Notes: generated by a model from the sequence alone, not told the origin. DNA of 64,000 bases from Leptothrix sp. (in: b-proteobacteria) (GCA_013822685.1 PNKV01000004.1:124001-188000); one strand, 5' to 3'; shown: positions 38,428-47,997, numbered from the stretch's first letter. Translations and numbers: made by a program.

Positions 38428-40545
38428 ATGGTGGCGAGAGATGGTGAGTCGACCTTCGGGTCGCCAGAGAGCCAAGGCTGGGTCACGGCGCAAGCCCTGG
38501 AAGAAGCGCTGGTGCGCCGGACATTCTGGTTCCTGGCCGTTTGCAGCGTCCTCATCCTGGTCCCCGTGAAGCTGGCGTGGCTGCTGCAAGGCGGGCGCGT
38601 GGTGGGCTTGCTGGGCATCCTCGAACTGGTGACCGTGCTGTGGTGCGCGTGGCGGGTCTGGACCAGCCAGACCGGGGCCGCGCGTTTCCTGGGCGTGGGC
38701 CTGGCCATCATGTACCTGCAGGTGGGGGCGGTGGCCTGGATGCAAGGGGGCCTGCAGGCGCCCGCCTTGCGCTGGCTGGCCGTGCTGCCCATCATCGCCA
38801 TCGTGGCTGGCAACCTGCGCCTGGGCTTGGGCTTCTGCGTGGCCTTTGCCGCGCAGATCCTGGTCATGGCTTTTTACGAACCACCTTACCTGGCCACCCT
38901 GCGGCCCATGGTGTTGCCCAATGCCCATGCGCAAACCCTGGTGTCCACCGTGGGCTCGGTGGTGTTGTTCTCTGCCTTTGGGTGGATCGCGGTGCGCTGG
39001 CGATCGCAGGTGCACCAGGTGCTGGAAGCCTCGCACCAGCAGGCGCGTCGCGGCAGCGAGGCCAAGCAGCGCTTTTTGGCCATCATGAGCCACGAGATCC
39101 GCACGCCGCTCAATGGCATCGTGGGCACGGCCTCCTTGCTGCGGCAGAAAAACATGGCGCCGTCCGAGCAGCGGCAAATGCTGCACCTGCTGGACCACAG
39201 CGCCCAGACACTGCGCAGCCTGCTTGACGATGTGCTGGACTGGGCCAAGCTGGAGGCCGGACAACTCGATGTGCGCCAGGAGCCGATGCGCCTGCGTGAT
39301 CTGGTGGTAGACAGCGCCGAGCTGTTCGCCGTGACCGCGTTCGACAAGGGCCTGGAGCTGACTTACAGCTTCGAGGTCGGCGTGCCGCCCTTGCTGTTGG
39401 GCGACGAGATGCGCTTGCGCCAGACACTCAACAACCTGGTCTCCAACGCCGTCAAGTTCACGCGCCAGGGGGGCGTGCATGTGCACCTGGCCACCGAGCC
39501 TTCGCCCAACCCGCAGGACGCCCGCGTCTGGGTGCGCATCGAGGTGCAGGACACCGGCATCGGCATGAGCTCGGCCCAGTTGGCCAACCTGTTCCAGCCC
39601 TTCTCCCAGGCCGACCAATCGACCACACGCCAGTACGGTGGCACCGGGCTGGGCTTGTCCATCGGCCGCGAGTTGACCCGTTGCATGGGCGGGGACATCG
39701 TGGTGTCCAGCCGCATGGGCGTGGGCAGTTGCTTCGTGATCCGGGTGCCCATGGGCGTGGCCGAGGCCATCACTCACGAGCCGGCCGAGGCCGCGCCTTT
39801 GGCGGGCAAGCGCCTGCGCCTGGTGACCAGCAGCCTGGGCCTGCGCCGGCAAGTCCAGTCCTTGTGCCAAGAGCTGGGCCTGGTGCTGGCGCCTGAGGAT
39901 GCCAGCGATGCAGAGGTCGACGCCGTGTTGGTCGACGCCGCGGTGGAGGTCCCTGGCGCCCCTTCTGTGGCAGCGTGGTCCTGGGGCGCCCCGGCGCAGC
40001 CCAAGGCCCTGGTCTCTTCGGCCATGGACAAAGCCCCTGCGCAGGTGCCCGCCGAAGTGCTTCACTTGTACAAGCCCTTGCGCGGCCATGCCTTGGCCGA
40101 TTGGCTCAACGGCACCTTGGCGGCCACCGCCGAGCCACCACCCAGCACCCGGCCCACTGCAGCCCTGAAGGTGCTGGTGGCCGAAGACAGCGAGCTCAAC
40201 CGCGCCTTGCTCAGTGAGATGCTGTCCCATTGCCGCGCCAAGACCGAGCTGGTGGGCACGGGCCTGGCGGCGGTCAACGCGGTCAAGGCCCAACACTTCG
40301 ACCTTTTGTTGATGGATTACCAGATGCCCGAAATGGATGGCCTGGCCGCCACCCGCGCCATCCGCCAGCACGAGGCCGAGCAAGGTGGCCCCGCGCTGCC
40401 CATCGTGTTGATCAGTGGCGAGGTCAGTGTCGATAGCCACGCCGTGTGGCGCGCCGCCGGCGTCAACCACATCTTGTGCAAGCCCTATGCCTTTGACGAG
40501 CTGGCGCGTGTGCTCGCGACGATCACCCCAGTCGAAGCGAGCTGA
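38428..40545 (+). CDS. Membrane hybrid histidine kinase with receiver
   Basis: A 705-residue kinase. Residues about 30-190 hold roughly six hydrophobic helices with short loops. HisKA carries His222 (IMSHEIRTPLNGI); HATPase has NNLVSNAVKFTRQG, DTGIGMS and GTGLGLSIG. A degenerate, receiver-like stretch without obvious phospho-Asp (about 455-560) precedes a proper receiver with Asp630 (LLMDYQMPEMDG). It lies 45 bases after the cyclase pair on the same strand, so it could belong to that operon. Its last 23 bases overlap the converging kinase gene. Confidence 0.87.
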   Translation: MVARDGESTFGSPESQGWVTAQALEEALVRRTFWFLAVCSVLILVPVKLAWLLQGGRVVGLLGILELVTVLWCAWRVWTSQTGAARFLGVGLAIMYLQVGAVAWMQGGLQAPALRWLAVLPIIAIVAGNLRLGLGFCVAFAAQILVMAFYEPPYLATLRPMVLPNAHAQTLVSTVGSVVLFSAFGWIAVRWRSQVHQVLEASHQQARRGSEAKQRFLAIMSHEIRTPLNGIVGTASLLRQKNMAPSEQRQMLHLLDHSAQTLRSLLDDVLDWAKLEAGQLDVRQEPMRLRDLVVDSAELFAVTAFDKGLELTYSFEVGVPPLLLGDEMRLRQTLNNLVSNAVKFTRQGGVHVHLATEPSPNPQDARVWVRIEVQDTGIGMSSAQLANLFQPFSQADQSTTRQYGGTGLGLSIGRELTRCMGGDIVVSSRMGVGSCFVIRVPMGVAEAITHEPAEAAPLAGKRLRLVTSSLGLRRQVQSLCQELGLVLAPEDASDAEVDAVLVDAAVEVPGAPSVAAWSWGAPAQPKALVSSAMDKAPAQVPAEVLHLYKPLRGHALADWLNGTLAATAEPPPSTRPTAALKVLVAEDSELNRALLSEMLSHCRAKTELVGTGLAAVNAVKAQHFDLLLMDYQMPEMDGLAATRAIRQHEAEQGGPALPIVLISGEVSVDSHAVWRAAGVNHILCKPYAFDELARVLATITPVEAS

Positions 40546-42469
40546 TCATGGCCTCGACCGCGCCGGCCAGTGACTCGGCCGCGCCAAAGGCCGCCTCGGG
40601 CTGGTTGCGGCAGCGCTCTTCCACATGGCTGGCCAGCCAGCGCAGGTCATTGACCAGCAGGTTGGCGGCCATGCCTTTGGTGTTGTGCGCGAGCGCGCGC
40701 AAGCGGCCGACATCTTGCTGGGCCGCGGCTTCGCGCAACTGGCGCGGCAGGTCCTGGCTGGTGTCGCGGATGGTCACGAACAGTCGGTCAATGAACTGCG
40801 CGCCCTGGGGGTAGTGGTTGATCAGCGCCTGCCGATCAATGCTGAACCCGGCGGCCAATGCGCTGACCGCCTCGGCCGCTGCTGGCGCCGGTGGCAGGGC
40901 ATGCTTGGCGATGTTCTTGACCAGCTGGTCGATCATGTAGGGCTTGGTCAGGTAGTCGGTCATGCCCGCGGCCATGCCTTGCTGGCGCGCCACCTCGAAG
41001 GCGTGCGCGGTCAGGCCGATGATCGGCAGCTTGGAGGCCATGGCCCTGATCTGGCGCGTGGCCTCGTAGCCGTCCATCACCGGCATTTCGATGTCGCACA
41101 GCATCACGTCGAACGCCTGGCCAGCGCGCACCTGCTCGACCGCCAAGGCGCCGTTGTCCACGCAGGTGATGAGGGCGCCTTCCCCGGTCAGCAAGTCGTT
41201 CAGCACCATCTGGTTCACCGGGTGGTCTTCGGCCACCAACACCCGCAGGCCCGACAGCCGCGGGCCGCTGGCGGTGGTTTGTGTTGGGGCCTGCGCCGGG
41301 GGGGTGATGGTGCGCAAGGGTTGGCCGTCATGCAGGGCGCCCACCAAGGGCAGGTTGATCTCGAACGTGCTGCCCTGGCCGGGCGCGCTCCGGACGCGGA
41401 TGTTGCCGCCCATGGTGTCCACCAGGCGCTTGCAGATCGACAGGCCCAGGCCCGTGCCGCCAATGCAGCGCGTGCGGGTGCCATCGCCTTGCACGAAGGG
41501 TTCGAACAACTGCGACTGCACCTCGGACGACATGCCGATGCCGGTGTCCTCCACCTGCAGGAACAACCAGTGGCCCTGGCCTTCCACGCGCAAGGTCACG
41601 CCGCCATGCTCGGTGAACTTCACCGCATTGCTCAGCAGGTTGATCAGCAACTGCGTGATGCGCAGCTCATCGCCTTGGAAGGATTGGGGCACGCTCGGCC
41701 CTTGCTCCATGCGCAAGTTCAGTCCCTTGGACTGCGCGCGCGCTGCCACCATGTTCATGGCCTGCTCGATGACCTGGGCCAGGTCCACGCGGTCGGCTTC
41801 CAGCTCGATCTTGCCGGCCTCGATCTTGGAGAAATCCAGTACGTCGTTGACCAATGCCAGCAAGTGCTGGCCCGACTCCAGGATGTCCTTGAAGGTCTGG
41901 GCCGCGCGCGGGTCGGTGGTGGCCCGTTCGCCCACCTGGGCCAGCCCCAGCACCGCGTGCAGCGGGGTGCGGATCTCGTGGCTCATGCTGGCCAGGAAAT
42001 CGCTCTTGGCCTGGCTGGCCGCCTCGGCTTTTTCTTCGGCCAGCTTGATCTGCGTGATGTCGAAGATCATGGCGAAATAGCCTTTGACCTGGCCATCGAC
42101 CATGTCGGGCACCAGGTGGACCTGCACGTGCTGGTTGCCCACCGAATTGGGCATGCGCACCACGCGTTCAAAGCGCTGGGGTTCACCCCGCAGCACGGCC
42201 TCGATGTGGGGCCGGTCCAGCTCGAAGCGTTCTTCGCCGATGACCTCGGTCAACCGTTTGGCGGTGATGTCTTCGCGGGAGGGGCCGAGCCAGTCCAGGT
42301 AGGCGCGGTTGCAAAAGCGGTTGCGCAGATCCTGGTCCCAGTAACTGACGCGGCCGGGGATGCCATCCAGGATGGAGCGCAGCTGCCGCTTGCGTTCGGT
42401 GAGTTGGTCCAGCGTGGCTTGAAGTTGTTGCGCAGAGGCGGCTGCCTCCAGGTGAACTGCTGAATCCAT
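40523..42469 (-). CDS. PAS hybrid histidine kinase with receiver and Hpt domain
   Basis: A 648-residue soluble kinase containing a complete phosphorelay: PAS (about 30-140; RVSYWDQDLRNRFCNRAYLDW, trimmed here to its core), HisKA with His164 (SMSHEIRTPLHAV), HATPase (NLLSNAVKFTEHG, DTGIGMS, GTGLGLSIC), receiver with Asp459 (VMLCDIEMPVMDG) and a C-terminal Hpt domain with His595 (RALAHNTKGMAANL). The Hpt could pass phosphate to a stand-alone receiver. It converges on the previous kinase gene. Confidence 0.88.
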   Translation of the reverse strand: MDSAVHLEAAASAQQLQATLDQLTERKRQLRSILDGIPGRVSYWDQDLRNRFCNRAYLDWLGPSREDITAKRLTEVIGEERFELDRPHIEAVLRGEPQRFERVVRMPNSVGNQHVQVHLVPDMVDGQVKGYFAMIFDITQIKLAEEKAEAASQAKSDFLASMSHEIRTPLHAVLGLAQVGERATTDPRAAQTFKDILESGQHLLALVNDVLDFSKIEAGKIELEADRVDLAQVIEQAMNMVAARAQSKGLNLRMEQGPSVPQSFQGDELRITQLLINLLSNAVKFTEHGGVTLRVEGQGHWLFLQVEDTGIGMSSEVQSQLFEPFVQGDGTRTRCIGGTGLGLSICKRLVDTMGGNIRVRSAPGQGSTFEINLPLVGALHDGQPLRTITPPAQAPTQTTASGPRLSGLRVLVAEDHPVNQMVLNDLLTGEGALITCVDNGALAVEQVRAGQAFDVMLCDIEMPVMDGYEATRQIRAMASKLPIIGLTAHAFEVARQQGMAAGMTDYLTKPYMIDQLVKNIAKHALPPAPAAAEAVSALAAGFSIDRQALINHYPQGAQFIDRLFVTIRDTSQDLPRQLREAAAQQDVGRLRALAHNTKGMAANLLVNDLRWLASHVEERCRNQPEAAFGAAESLAGAVEAMISSLRLG

Positions 42470-42586
42470 GCTGGTGTTCCCCCAGATCCGTCGGCATCAG
42501 GCACCACGCCAAGCGCGTGTTGGTTTACCAGTATGGACCGACGGTTGATCGCCCGCAAGTCGGCTTTTGTTCCTCAAAACGACAAA

Positions 42587-42612
42587 TGCCGACGATGAGA
42601 TCATCGTCGGCA
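42587..42612. repeat. Perfect 26-bp palindrome
   Basis: TGCCGACGATGA (42587-42598) and TCATCGTCGGCA (42601-42612) are exact inverted copies separated by GA. On the minus strand the sequence after it is T-rich (ATTTGTCGTTTTG), so it could end the transcript of the outer-membrane protein gene whose stop is at 42721. It also lies 118 bases upstream of the PAS hybrid kinase start and could be a regulator site. Confidence 0.6.
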
Positions 42613-42720
42613 CCGGGGTTCACACCCTGCCCTGGTGAAGGCCTTTATCGGTGTCCGATGAAAAGCCAGGGCGGTGCCAGCCTGCGGTCAAGCGGGCCGG
42701 CCATTCCTTGCTCGAAAGGG

Positions 42721-43401
42721 TCAGTAGCGGTAGCTCACGCCCACGCTGAGCTGGGGGATGAAGCGGATATCGCCCACGTCATCGCGCAGCTTCTGGGTCT
42801 GGGCGTCCACATCGGCCTGCGTCACCACGCCGGGGTGGTTGGCCACCAGGTTCTGTGTGGTGGTGAGCTTGGCCTTGCCGATCATCACGCCCAGGTCGGC
42901 CACGAAGCCCAGGCCTGAGCCGCGGGCCTGGTGGCCCCAACCCACGCCCAGGTAGGGCATGACACGGGGAAACTTGAGCTCGGCGTTGAAATAGTCCGCC
43001 GCGGTGGGCACGAGGGTCTGGCTGCCCACAGTCACCGGGGTGCTGCCGTCAAATTGTGATTTCAGGCTGAGCCTGGTTCGGTTGAAGGTCAGGCCGCTGC
43101 TCAGGCGAAAGCCGCCTTGCATGGGAAAGTAGTCGGCGAACAGGCCCAGGCGCTGCGACTTGATCGTGCCCTGGTAGGTGATGCCCGATTCGGTGAACTC
43201 GCGGTTCAGGCTGCCCACCGTGGCCACATCGCCGCGCAAGCCCCATTGGCTGTTCAGGCTGTGCGCGTAGCCCAGCATCAAGCCCGGCACGCCCACATTG
43301 GCGTAGGACTCGCCGGCGTGGGCGGTGGGGGCGCTCAGGCCAGCCAGAAGGGCGGGCAGCGCGGCGGTCAATGCCAGAGCCAAGTGGCGGGTCAGGGTCA
43401 T
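42721..43401 (-). CDS. Outer-membrane beta-barrel protein, family uncertain
   Basis: A 226-residue protein with a clear Sec signal peptide (about residues 1-30, ending AHAGES). The mature part alternates polar and hydrophobic residues, has many Gly/Tyr/Asn and ends in YRY, an aromatic C-terminus expected of outer-membrane barrels. The tail QLSVGVSYRY fits a final beta-strand. It looks like a small OmpA- or OmpW-like barrel of eight strands, but I cannot name the family. The chosen start at 43401 has a GAGG ribosome site. It is divergent from the MCP gene. Confidence 0.7.
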   Translation of the reverse strand: MTLTRHLALALTAALPALLAGLSAPTAHAGESYANVGVPGLMLGYAHSLNSQWGLRGDVATVGSLNREFTESGITYQGTIKSQRLGLFADYFPMQGGFRLSSGLTFNRTRLSLKSQFDGSTPVTVGSQTLVPTAADYFNAELKFPRVMPYLGVGWGHQARGSGLGFVADLGVMIGKAKLTTTQNLVANHPGVVTQADVDAQTQKLRDDVGDIRFIPQLSVGVSYRY

Positions 43402-43528
43402 GGGGCCTCGTCCTGTGTGTGTTGTCAAGCTAGCCTGCTAGTGTAGGCAGACCTTGTGCTTTGCCAACGCCGCCGAAGCCCTGCAGATAACCGCCTTTTT
43501 CTGCGATTGGCGCCAACAATGTATGGGC

Positions 43529-43555
43529 TCAAGTCAGGGGCTTGCGCGCCGATAA
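43529..43555 (+). promoter_or_regulatory. Sigma-28 (FliA) promoter of the MCP gene
   Basis: TCAAGTCA (43529-43536), an 11-base spacer and an exact GCCGATAA (43548-43555) form a near-consensus flagellar sigma-28 promoter. It points at the MCP gene whose ATG is at 43624, giving a leader of about 60 bases. Chemoreceptors are classical sigma-28 targets, which supports the call. Confidence 0.82.
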
Positions 43556-43623
43556 CAGTGAGCCTTCATGGCTGATGGGATCGATTCCCTCAGCACGTGC
43601 CCCTCGCCTTGCTCGGAAATACC

Positions 43624-45189
43624 ATGAATTTCAATCAGATGACGGTGGGCAAGCGCCTGTACGTTGGTTTTGGCTTGGTGTTGGCCATCCTGGTGGTGGT
43701 TGCAGCAGTGGCCATCGTCAAGGTTCATGCGATCAACGAGGCCTTGCATCTCAACAGCGAAGAGCATGCCTCGATTCAGCGTTTTGCCATCAACTTCCGG
43801 GGTTCGGCGCATGACCGCTCGATCGCCGTCCGCGATGTGGTGTTGAGCGCTTCACCGGCGGACCGGCAAAAGGAAGTGGCGGCCATCGAATCGCTGGCAG
43901 CCTTCTATGCCAAATCGGCCGGACCTTTGGAGCAGCTGATTGGAACGGCCCAGGACTCGGCTGAGTTGAACCGGCTTTATGGGGCCATCAAGGACATCGA
44001 GGCGCAAGCCGTGGCCACGACGAAGTCCGTCATCGAGTTGGTCGACAAGGGCGATGCCGCCGGTGCCCAAGCCCAGTTGTGGTCACAGGCCAAACCGCAG
44101 TATGTGCAGTGGTTGGCCGCGATCAACAAATTGATCGACTTTGAAGAGGCGCGCATCCAGGCGCAAAACAAGATCGCCGAAAATGAGGCGGATGGCTTCC
44201 TCGCCGTGATGCTGGCGGCCCTGGCCGCAGCACTGGTGTGTGGCGTGGGCTTGGCGTGGTCTATTTCTCGCGGCATCGTGAAGCAGCTGGGTGCCGAGCC
44301 TGATGCCTTGGGCAACGCCGCCAAGCGCGTGTCGGAGGGTGACCTCAACCCGGTGCCCGGCGCTGCTCAGGCGCCCGATGGCAGCGTGCTCGCTTCGCTG
44401 GGTGCGATGCAGGCGAGCTTGGCGCGCGTGGTGGGCCAGGTGCGCGATGCGTCAGATTCGATCGCCACCGGATCGGCAGAAATCGCCATGGGCAACTCTG
44501 ATTTGTCACAGCGCACCGAGCAGCAGGCGTCCAGCCTTCAGGTGACCGCTGCCTCCATGGGGCAAATGAACGCCAGCGTCAGGAACAATGCCGACACCGC
44601 GCGCCAAGCGACCCAACTGGCCACCTCGGCGAGTGCGGCCGCGGCCAAGGGTGGCCAGGTGGTCAGCCAGGTGGTCACGACGATGGATGACATCACGGCC
44701 AGCTCCAGAAAGATCGCGGACATCATCGGGGTCATCGATGGCATTGCCTTCCAGACCAACATCCTGGCGCTGAACGCGGCGGTGGAAGCGGCCCGTGCCG
44801 GTGAGCAGGGCCGAGGTTTCGCCGTGGTGGCGAGCGAGGTGCGCAGCCTTGCGCAGCGAAGTGCGGAAGCGGCCAAGGAGATCAAGGCGCTCATCGGCGC
44901 CAGCGTCGAGAAGGTTGAAGCTGGCTCGAAGCTGGTGGGTGACGCGGGCGTCACCATGGACGACATCGTGTCGCAGGTCAAGCGCGTGTCCGATCTGATC
45001 GGCGAGATCAGCTCTTCAACGATCGAGCAGACCAGCGGCGTGGGGCAGGTGAGCGATGCGGTGAGCCAGCTCGACCAGGCAACGCAGCAGAACGCCGCGC
45101 TGGTTGAACAAAGTGCGGCAGCGGCCGAGAGCCTCAAACAGCAGGCGACCCGTTTGACCGACGTTGTGCGTGTCTTCCAGCTCCGCTAG
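43624..45189 (+). CDS. Methyl-accepting chemotaxis protein
   Basis: A 521-residue chemoreceptor. The first membrane helix (about 10-32) and second (about 190-212) enclose a periplasmic four-helix-bundle domain of about 155 residues; a HAMP-like linker and the cytoplasmic signalling domain follow, with the conserved tip [21 protein letters not shown] cut here to its centre ([14 protein letters not shown]) and [18 protein letters not shown]. The C-terminus (VVRVFQLR) has no NWETF-type pentapeptide, so CheR and CheB would need to act without a tether. Expressed from a sigma-28-type promoter. Confidence 0.93.
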   Translation: MNFNQMTVGKRLYVGFGLVLAILVVVAAVAIVKVHAINEALHLNSEEHASIQRFAINFRGSAHDRSIAVRDVVLSASPADRQKEVAAIESLAAFYAKSAGPLEQLIGTAQDSAELNRLYGAIKDIEAQAVATTKSVIELVDKGDAAGAQAQLWSQAKPQYVQWLAAINKLIDFEEARIQAQNKIAENEADGFLAVMLAALAAALVCGVGLAWSISRGIVKQLGAEPDALGNAAKRVSEGDLNPVPGAAQAPDGSVLASLGAMQASLARVVGQVRDASDSIATGSAEIAMGNSDLSQRTEQQASSLQVTAASMGQMNASVRNNADTARQATQLATSASAAAAKGGQVVSQVVTTMDDITASSRKIADIIGVIDGIAFQTNILALNAAVEAARAGEQGRGFAVVASEVRSLAQRSAEAAKEIKALIGASVEKVEAGSKLVGDAGVTMDDIVSQVKRVSDLIGEISSSTIEQTSGVGQVSDAVSQLDQATQQNAALVEQSAAAAESLKQQATRLTDVVRVFQLR

Positions 45190-45210
45190 GAGGACAAGGG
45201 GCCGCGCGAG

Positions 45211-46023
45211 TCAGAGCTGGAAGTCGTAGTCGACGATCAGGGGCGCGTGGTCCGAGAACCACTGCCCCTTGTAGACAGAAGCTTGCCGGGCCAGCGGCGC
45301 CAGGCCTGGTGTGGCCAGGTGGTAATCAATGCGCCACCCCACATTCTTGGCCCTTGCCTGACCCCGGTTGCTCCACCATGTGTAGCACTCGTCGGTGGTC
45401 TCGGGGTGCAATTGGCGGTACACGTCGACCAGGCCGATGCCCACGGTGGGGTCTAGCAGCGTCGTCATCCAGGCGCGCTCTTCGGGCAAAAAGCCGCTGT
45501 TCTTGAGGTTGCCCTTCCAGTTCTTCAGGTCCTTCTCGTGGTGCGCGATGTTGACGTCGCCCACCAGGATGTATTCGCGCTCGGCCTTCAGGCGCGCCAA
45601 GTGCGGGGCAATCATGCCCAGGAAGCGGAATTTGGCCTGCTGGCGCTCTTCCGAGCTGGAGCCGCTGGGGAAGTAGCAGCTGATCAGCGACAATTTGCGC
45701 CCGGGTTTGTCAAAGCGCACTTCCACCCAGCGGCCTTCGGCGTCGAACTCGGTGGTGGTGTCGTGCGTGCCCAGGCCGATCAGCACGTCGGACGGGGTGT
45801 GCTTGCTGTACAGGCCCACGCCCGAATAACCCTTCTTTTCTGCATGGTGAAAGTAACCCTGCATGCCTGCCATGGCTGACAAGTTAGGGGTCATGTCGGC
45901 GGCCTGCGCCTTGAGTTCCTGCACGCCCATACAATCGGCCGCAAGCTCTTCAGCCCAGGGGATCAGGCCCTTGTTGGCGGCCGACCGGATGCCGTTCAGG
46001 TTGAGTGAGACGAGTCGAAACAC
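45211..46023 (-). CDS. xth: Exodeoxyribonuclease III
   Basis: A 270-residue AP endonuclease/3'-5' exonuclease of the ExoIII family, acting in base-excision repair. Motifs: SLNLNGIRSA, the metal-binding Glu in VQELKAQ, YSGVGLYSK, GDVNIAHHEKD, DYHLATPG (with Asp) and the terminal SDHAPLIVDY. It must begin with a GTG at 46023 because the first strand (FRLVSLNLNG) starts immediately after it. That start lies 14 bases from the divergent pyrE start, so regulatory sequence must lie inside coding DNA. Confidence 0.92.
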   Translation of the reverse strand: MFRLVSLNLNGIRSAANKGLIPWAEELAADCMGVQELKAQAADMTPNLSAMAGMQGYFHHAEKKGYSGVGLYSKHTPSDVLIGLGTHDTTTEFDAEGRWVEVRFDKPGRKLSLISCYFPSGSSSEERQQAKFRFLGMIAPHLARLKAEREYILVGDVNIAHHEKDLKNWKGNLKNSGFLPEERAWMTTLLDPTVGIGLVDVYRQLHPETTDECYTWWSNRGQARAKNVGWRIDYHLATPGLAPLARQASVYKGQWFSDHAPLIVDYDFQL

Positions 46024-46037
46024 GAGGTACTTTCAAG

Positions 46038-46715
46038 ATGAGCAACACCCCTTCCAACAGCGCGCTGGCCCAGGATTTCGTGGCCTTCGCGGTTCAATCG
46101 CAGGTGTTGCGGTTCGGGGAATTCAAGACCAAGGCCGGGCGCCTGTCGCCTTATTTCTTCAACGCCGGCCTGTTTGACGATGGCGCCAAGCTGGGCCGCC
46201 TGGCGCAATTCTATGCACAGCGGCTGATCGACTCCGGCCTGCATTTCGACATGTTGTTCGGGCCAGCCTACAAGGGCATCACCCTGGCCGCCGCCGTGTC
46301 GATCGAGCTGGCGCGCCTGGGCAAGAACGTGCCGTTTGCCTACAACCGCAAGGAAGCGAAAGACCATGGCGAGGGGGGCACGCTGGTGGGCGCGCCCGTC
46401 CAGGGCCGTGTGCTGATCATTGACGACGTGATCTCGGCCGGCACCTCGGTGCGCGAGTCCATCGACCTGATTGCCAAGGCGGGTGCCACCCCTTGCGGCG
46501 TCACCATCGCGCTCGACCGCCAGGAGAAAGCCACCCTGAATGGTGAAGAATGTCCGGAAAGTGCCGTTCAACAGGTGGAACAGCACTACCAACTGCCGGT
46601 TGTTTCCATTGCGAGCCTGGCCGACCTGTTGCAATATCTGAGTCATCAATCGGACCCGGCGTTGGTCTCATTCCATTCTGCGGTGGCTGCGTATCGCCAG
46701 CGCTACGGGGTCTGA
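46038..46715 (+). CDS. pyrE: Orotate phosphoribosyltransferase
   Basis: A 225-residue enzyme of UMP synthesis that joins orotate to PRPP, giving orotidine 5'-phosphate. The N-terminal hood (VLRFGEFKTKAGRLSPYFFN), the FAYNRKEAKDHGEGG catalytic loop and the PRPP-binding motif VLIIDDVISAGTSV are all present, and the length is typical. The ATG at 46038 has a GAGG site about 12 bases before it. Divergent from xth with 14 bases between start codons. Confidence 0.95.
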   Translation: MSNTPSNSALAQDFVAFAVQSQVLRFGEFKTKAGRLSPYFFNAGLFDDGAKLGRLAQFYAQRLIDSGLHFDMLFGPAYKGITLAAAVSIELARLGKNVPFAYNRKEAKDHGEGGTLVGAPVQGRVLIIDDVISAGTSVRESIDLIAKAGATPCGVTIALDRQEKATLNGEECPESAVQQVEQHYQLPVVSIASLADLLQYLSHQSDPALVSFHSAVAAYRQRYGV

Positions 46716-46747
46716 GGCGGCGCCCTACCTGGCTCACACAGCAACCC

Positions 46748-47311
46748 ATGCAACGATCCGCGCGACACCTGTTCTGGCTGGCCTCTTTGGCCGGCACCTT
46801 GGCTTCGCCCGCCTTCGCCGGCACCATGTTCCGCTGCGGCAGCTCCTATCAGGATCGCCCTTGCGACGCGGGCCAGCCCGCCAAGGTGATCAACCGGAGC
46901 GGCGTGGCCCGCGATCAAGCCCCCCCAGTGGCCGCGCCCCCCGCCTCGGCGGCCCTGGTGCCTGCTGCTTTGCCGGCCCAGGCTGTCAAGGTCGATGCCG
47001 AATGCGCTGCCCTGGGCAACCGCGCCAAGCAGGTCGTGTGGGCCAAGGAGTCGGGCCGGACTGCGGAGGTGCAACTGGCCGCCGCGACCACCGACGACGA
47101 CCGCCGCCTGATCGCCGATGTCTTCAACCGGCGTGGCTCATCCCTGGAGGTTCGCCAGGCGGTCGAATCCGACTGCATGTCTTCCAAGGGCCCCGGCGCC
47201 CTGGCCAACCTCTGCCAGGTGTTGAAGGGGCAGATGGGCGGCGAACAGACCGAGTCCAACAATCGACAGCGGCAAGCAGCTGCAAAGGCGTGGCGTGATG
47301 CAGGTTGCTGA
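46748..47311 (+). CDS. Periplasmic DUF4124-like hypothetical protein
   Basis: A 187-residue protein with a Sec signal peptide (cleavage after about residue 24, SPAFAG). The mature N-terminus (MFRCGSSYQDRPCDAGQPA) fits the DUF4124-type pattern of a Cys-bearing, short beta module. The rest is Ala/Pro-rich and then helical with four further cysteines that may form disulfides. Function unknown. It stands 32 bases after pyrE and overlaps the next gene by 14 bases, so the three may be one transcript. Confidence 0.65.
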   Translation: MQRSARHLFWLASLAGTLASPAFAGTMFRCGSSYQDRPCDAGQPAKVINRSGVARDQAPPVAAPPASAALVPAALPAQAVKVDAECAALGNRAKQVVWAKESGRTAEVQLAAATTDDDRRLIADVFNRRGSSLEVRQAVESDCMSSKGPGALANLCQVLKGQMGGEQTESNNRQRQAAAKAWRDAGC

Positions 47312-47981
47312 ACTCGGCTTGAAGCCGACATCCTGGGGCCTGGCCCTGTTGGGCGCGCTCGTGATGTGGGGTGCCTCGTCGGCACTGGCCGCGCCCGCCA
47401 TCTATTCTTGCGACGACGGCAAGGGCCACAAGCTCACCTCGGATCGCCCGATCCAGGAGTGCCTGGACCGTGAGCAGCGCTTGCTCAACAGGGACGGCTC
47501 CCACCGCCAAACCGTGCCGCCGCGCATGACGGCCGAGGAAATGGCGGTTTACGAAGACCAGCAACGTGTGAAAGCCGCCCAAGAGGCCGCCCGCAAGGAC
47601 GCCATCCGCCGCGACCGCAACCTGATGCTCCGCTTCCCCAACGAGCCCACGCACAACAAGGGCCGCGTTGCGGCACTGGATGACTTGCGCAAGGCCATCG
47701 CCATTTCTGAAAAGCGCGTGGCCGAACTGCAGGCCGACCGCAAAGGCCTGATGACCGAGGCCGAGTTTTTCAAGGGCAAGCAGCTGCCGTTCAAACTGCG
47801 CCAGCGCATCGAAGACAACGAAGCCACGCAGCAGGCCCAGCGCGACATCATCGTGAACCAGAAGGCCGAGATGGTGCGCATCAACGCCCTGTACGACGCC
47901 GAACTGGCCCGATTGCGGCGCCTGTGGGCGGGCGCGCCGCTGGGCTCGCAAGCGGCGGCGCCTTCGTCGGCGCCGCGCTGA
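47298..47981 (+). CDS. Periplasmic DUF4124 domain protein
   Basis: A 227-residue protein with a signal peptide (about 1-32, ending ALAAP), then a DUF4124-type module (IYSCDDGKGHKLTSDRPIQ with ECLDREQ), then a long charged helical region (about 75-215) likely to be a coiled coil. The pattern matches the preceding gene's N-terminal module. DUF4124 proteins are widespread in Beta- and Gammaproteobacteria and lack a proven role. The ATG at 47298 overlaps the upstream coding end by 14 bases. Confidence 0.7.
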   Translation: MQVAELGLKPTSWGLALLGALVMWGASSALAAPAIYSCDDGKGHKLTSDRPIQECLDREQRLLNRDGSHRQTVPPRMTAEEMAVYEDQQRVKAAQEAARKDAIRRDRNLMLRFPNEPTHNKGRVAALDDLRKAIAISEKRVAELQADRKGLMTEAEFFKGKQLPFKLRQRIEDNEATQQAQRDIIVNQKAEMVRINALYDAELARLRRLWAGAPLGSQAAAPSSAPR

Positions 47982-47997
47982 GCCGCAGCAGCAGACT

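Noticed and set aside
42640..42655. Minus-strand ACCGATAA as a sigma-28 -10 element for the PAS hybrid kinase
   Set aside because: There is no recognisable -35 element 11 bases upstream and the site is over 170 bases from the gene.
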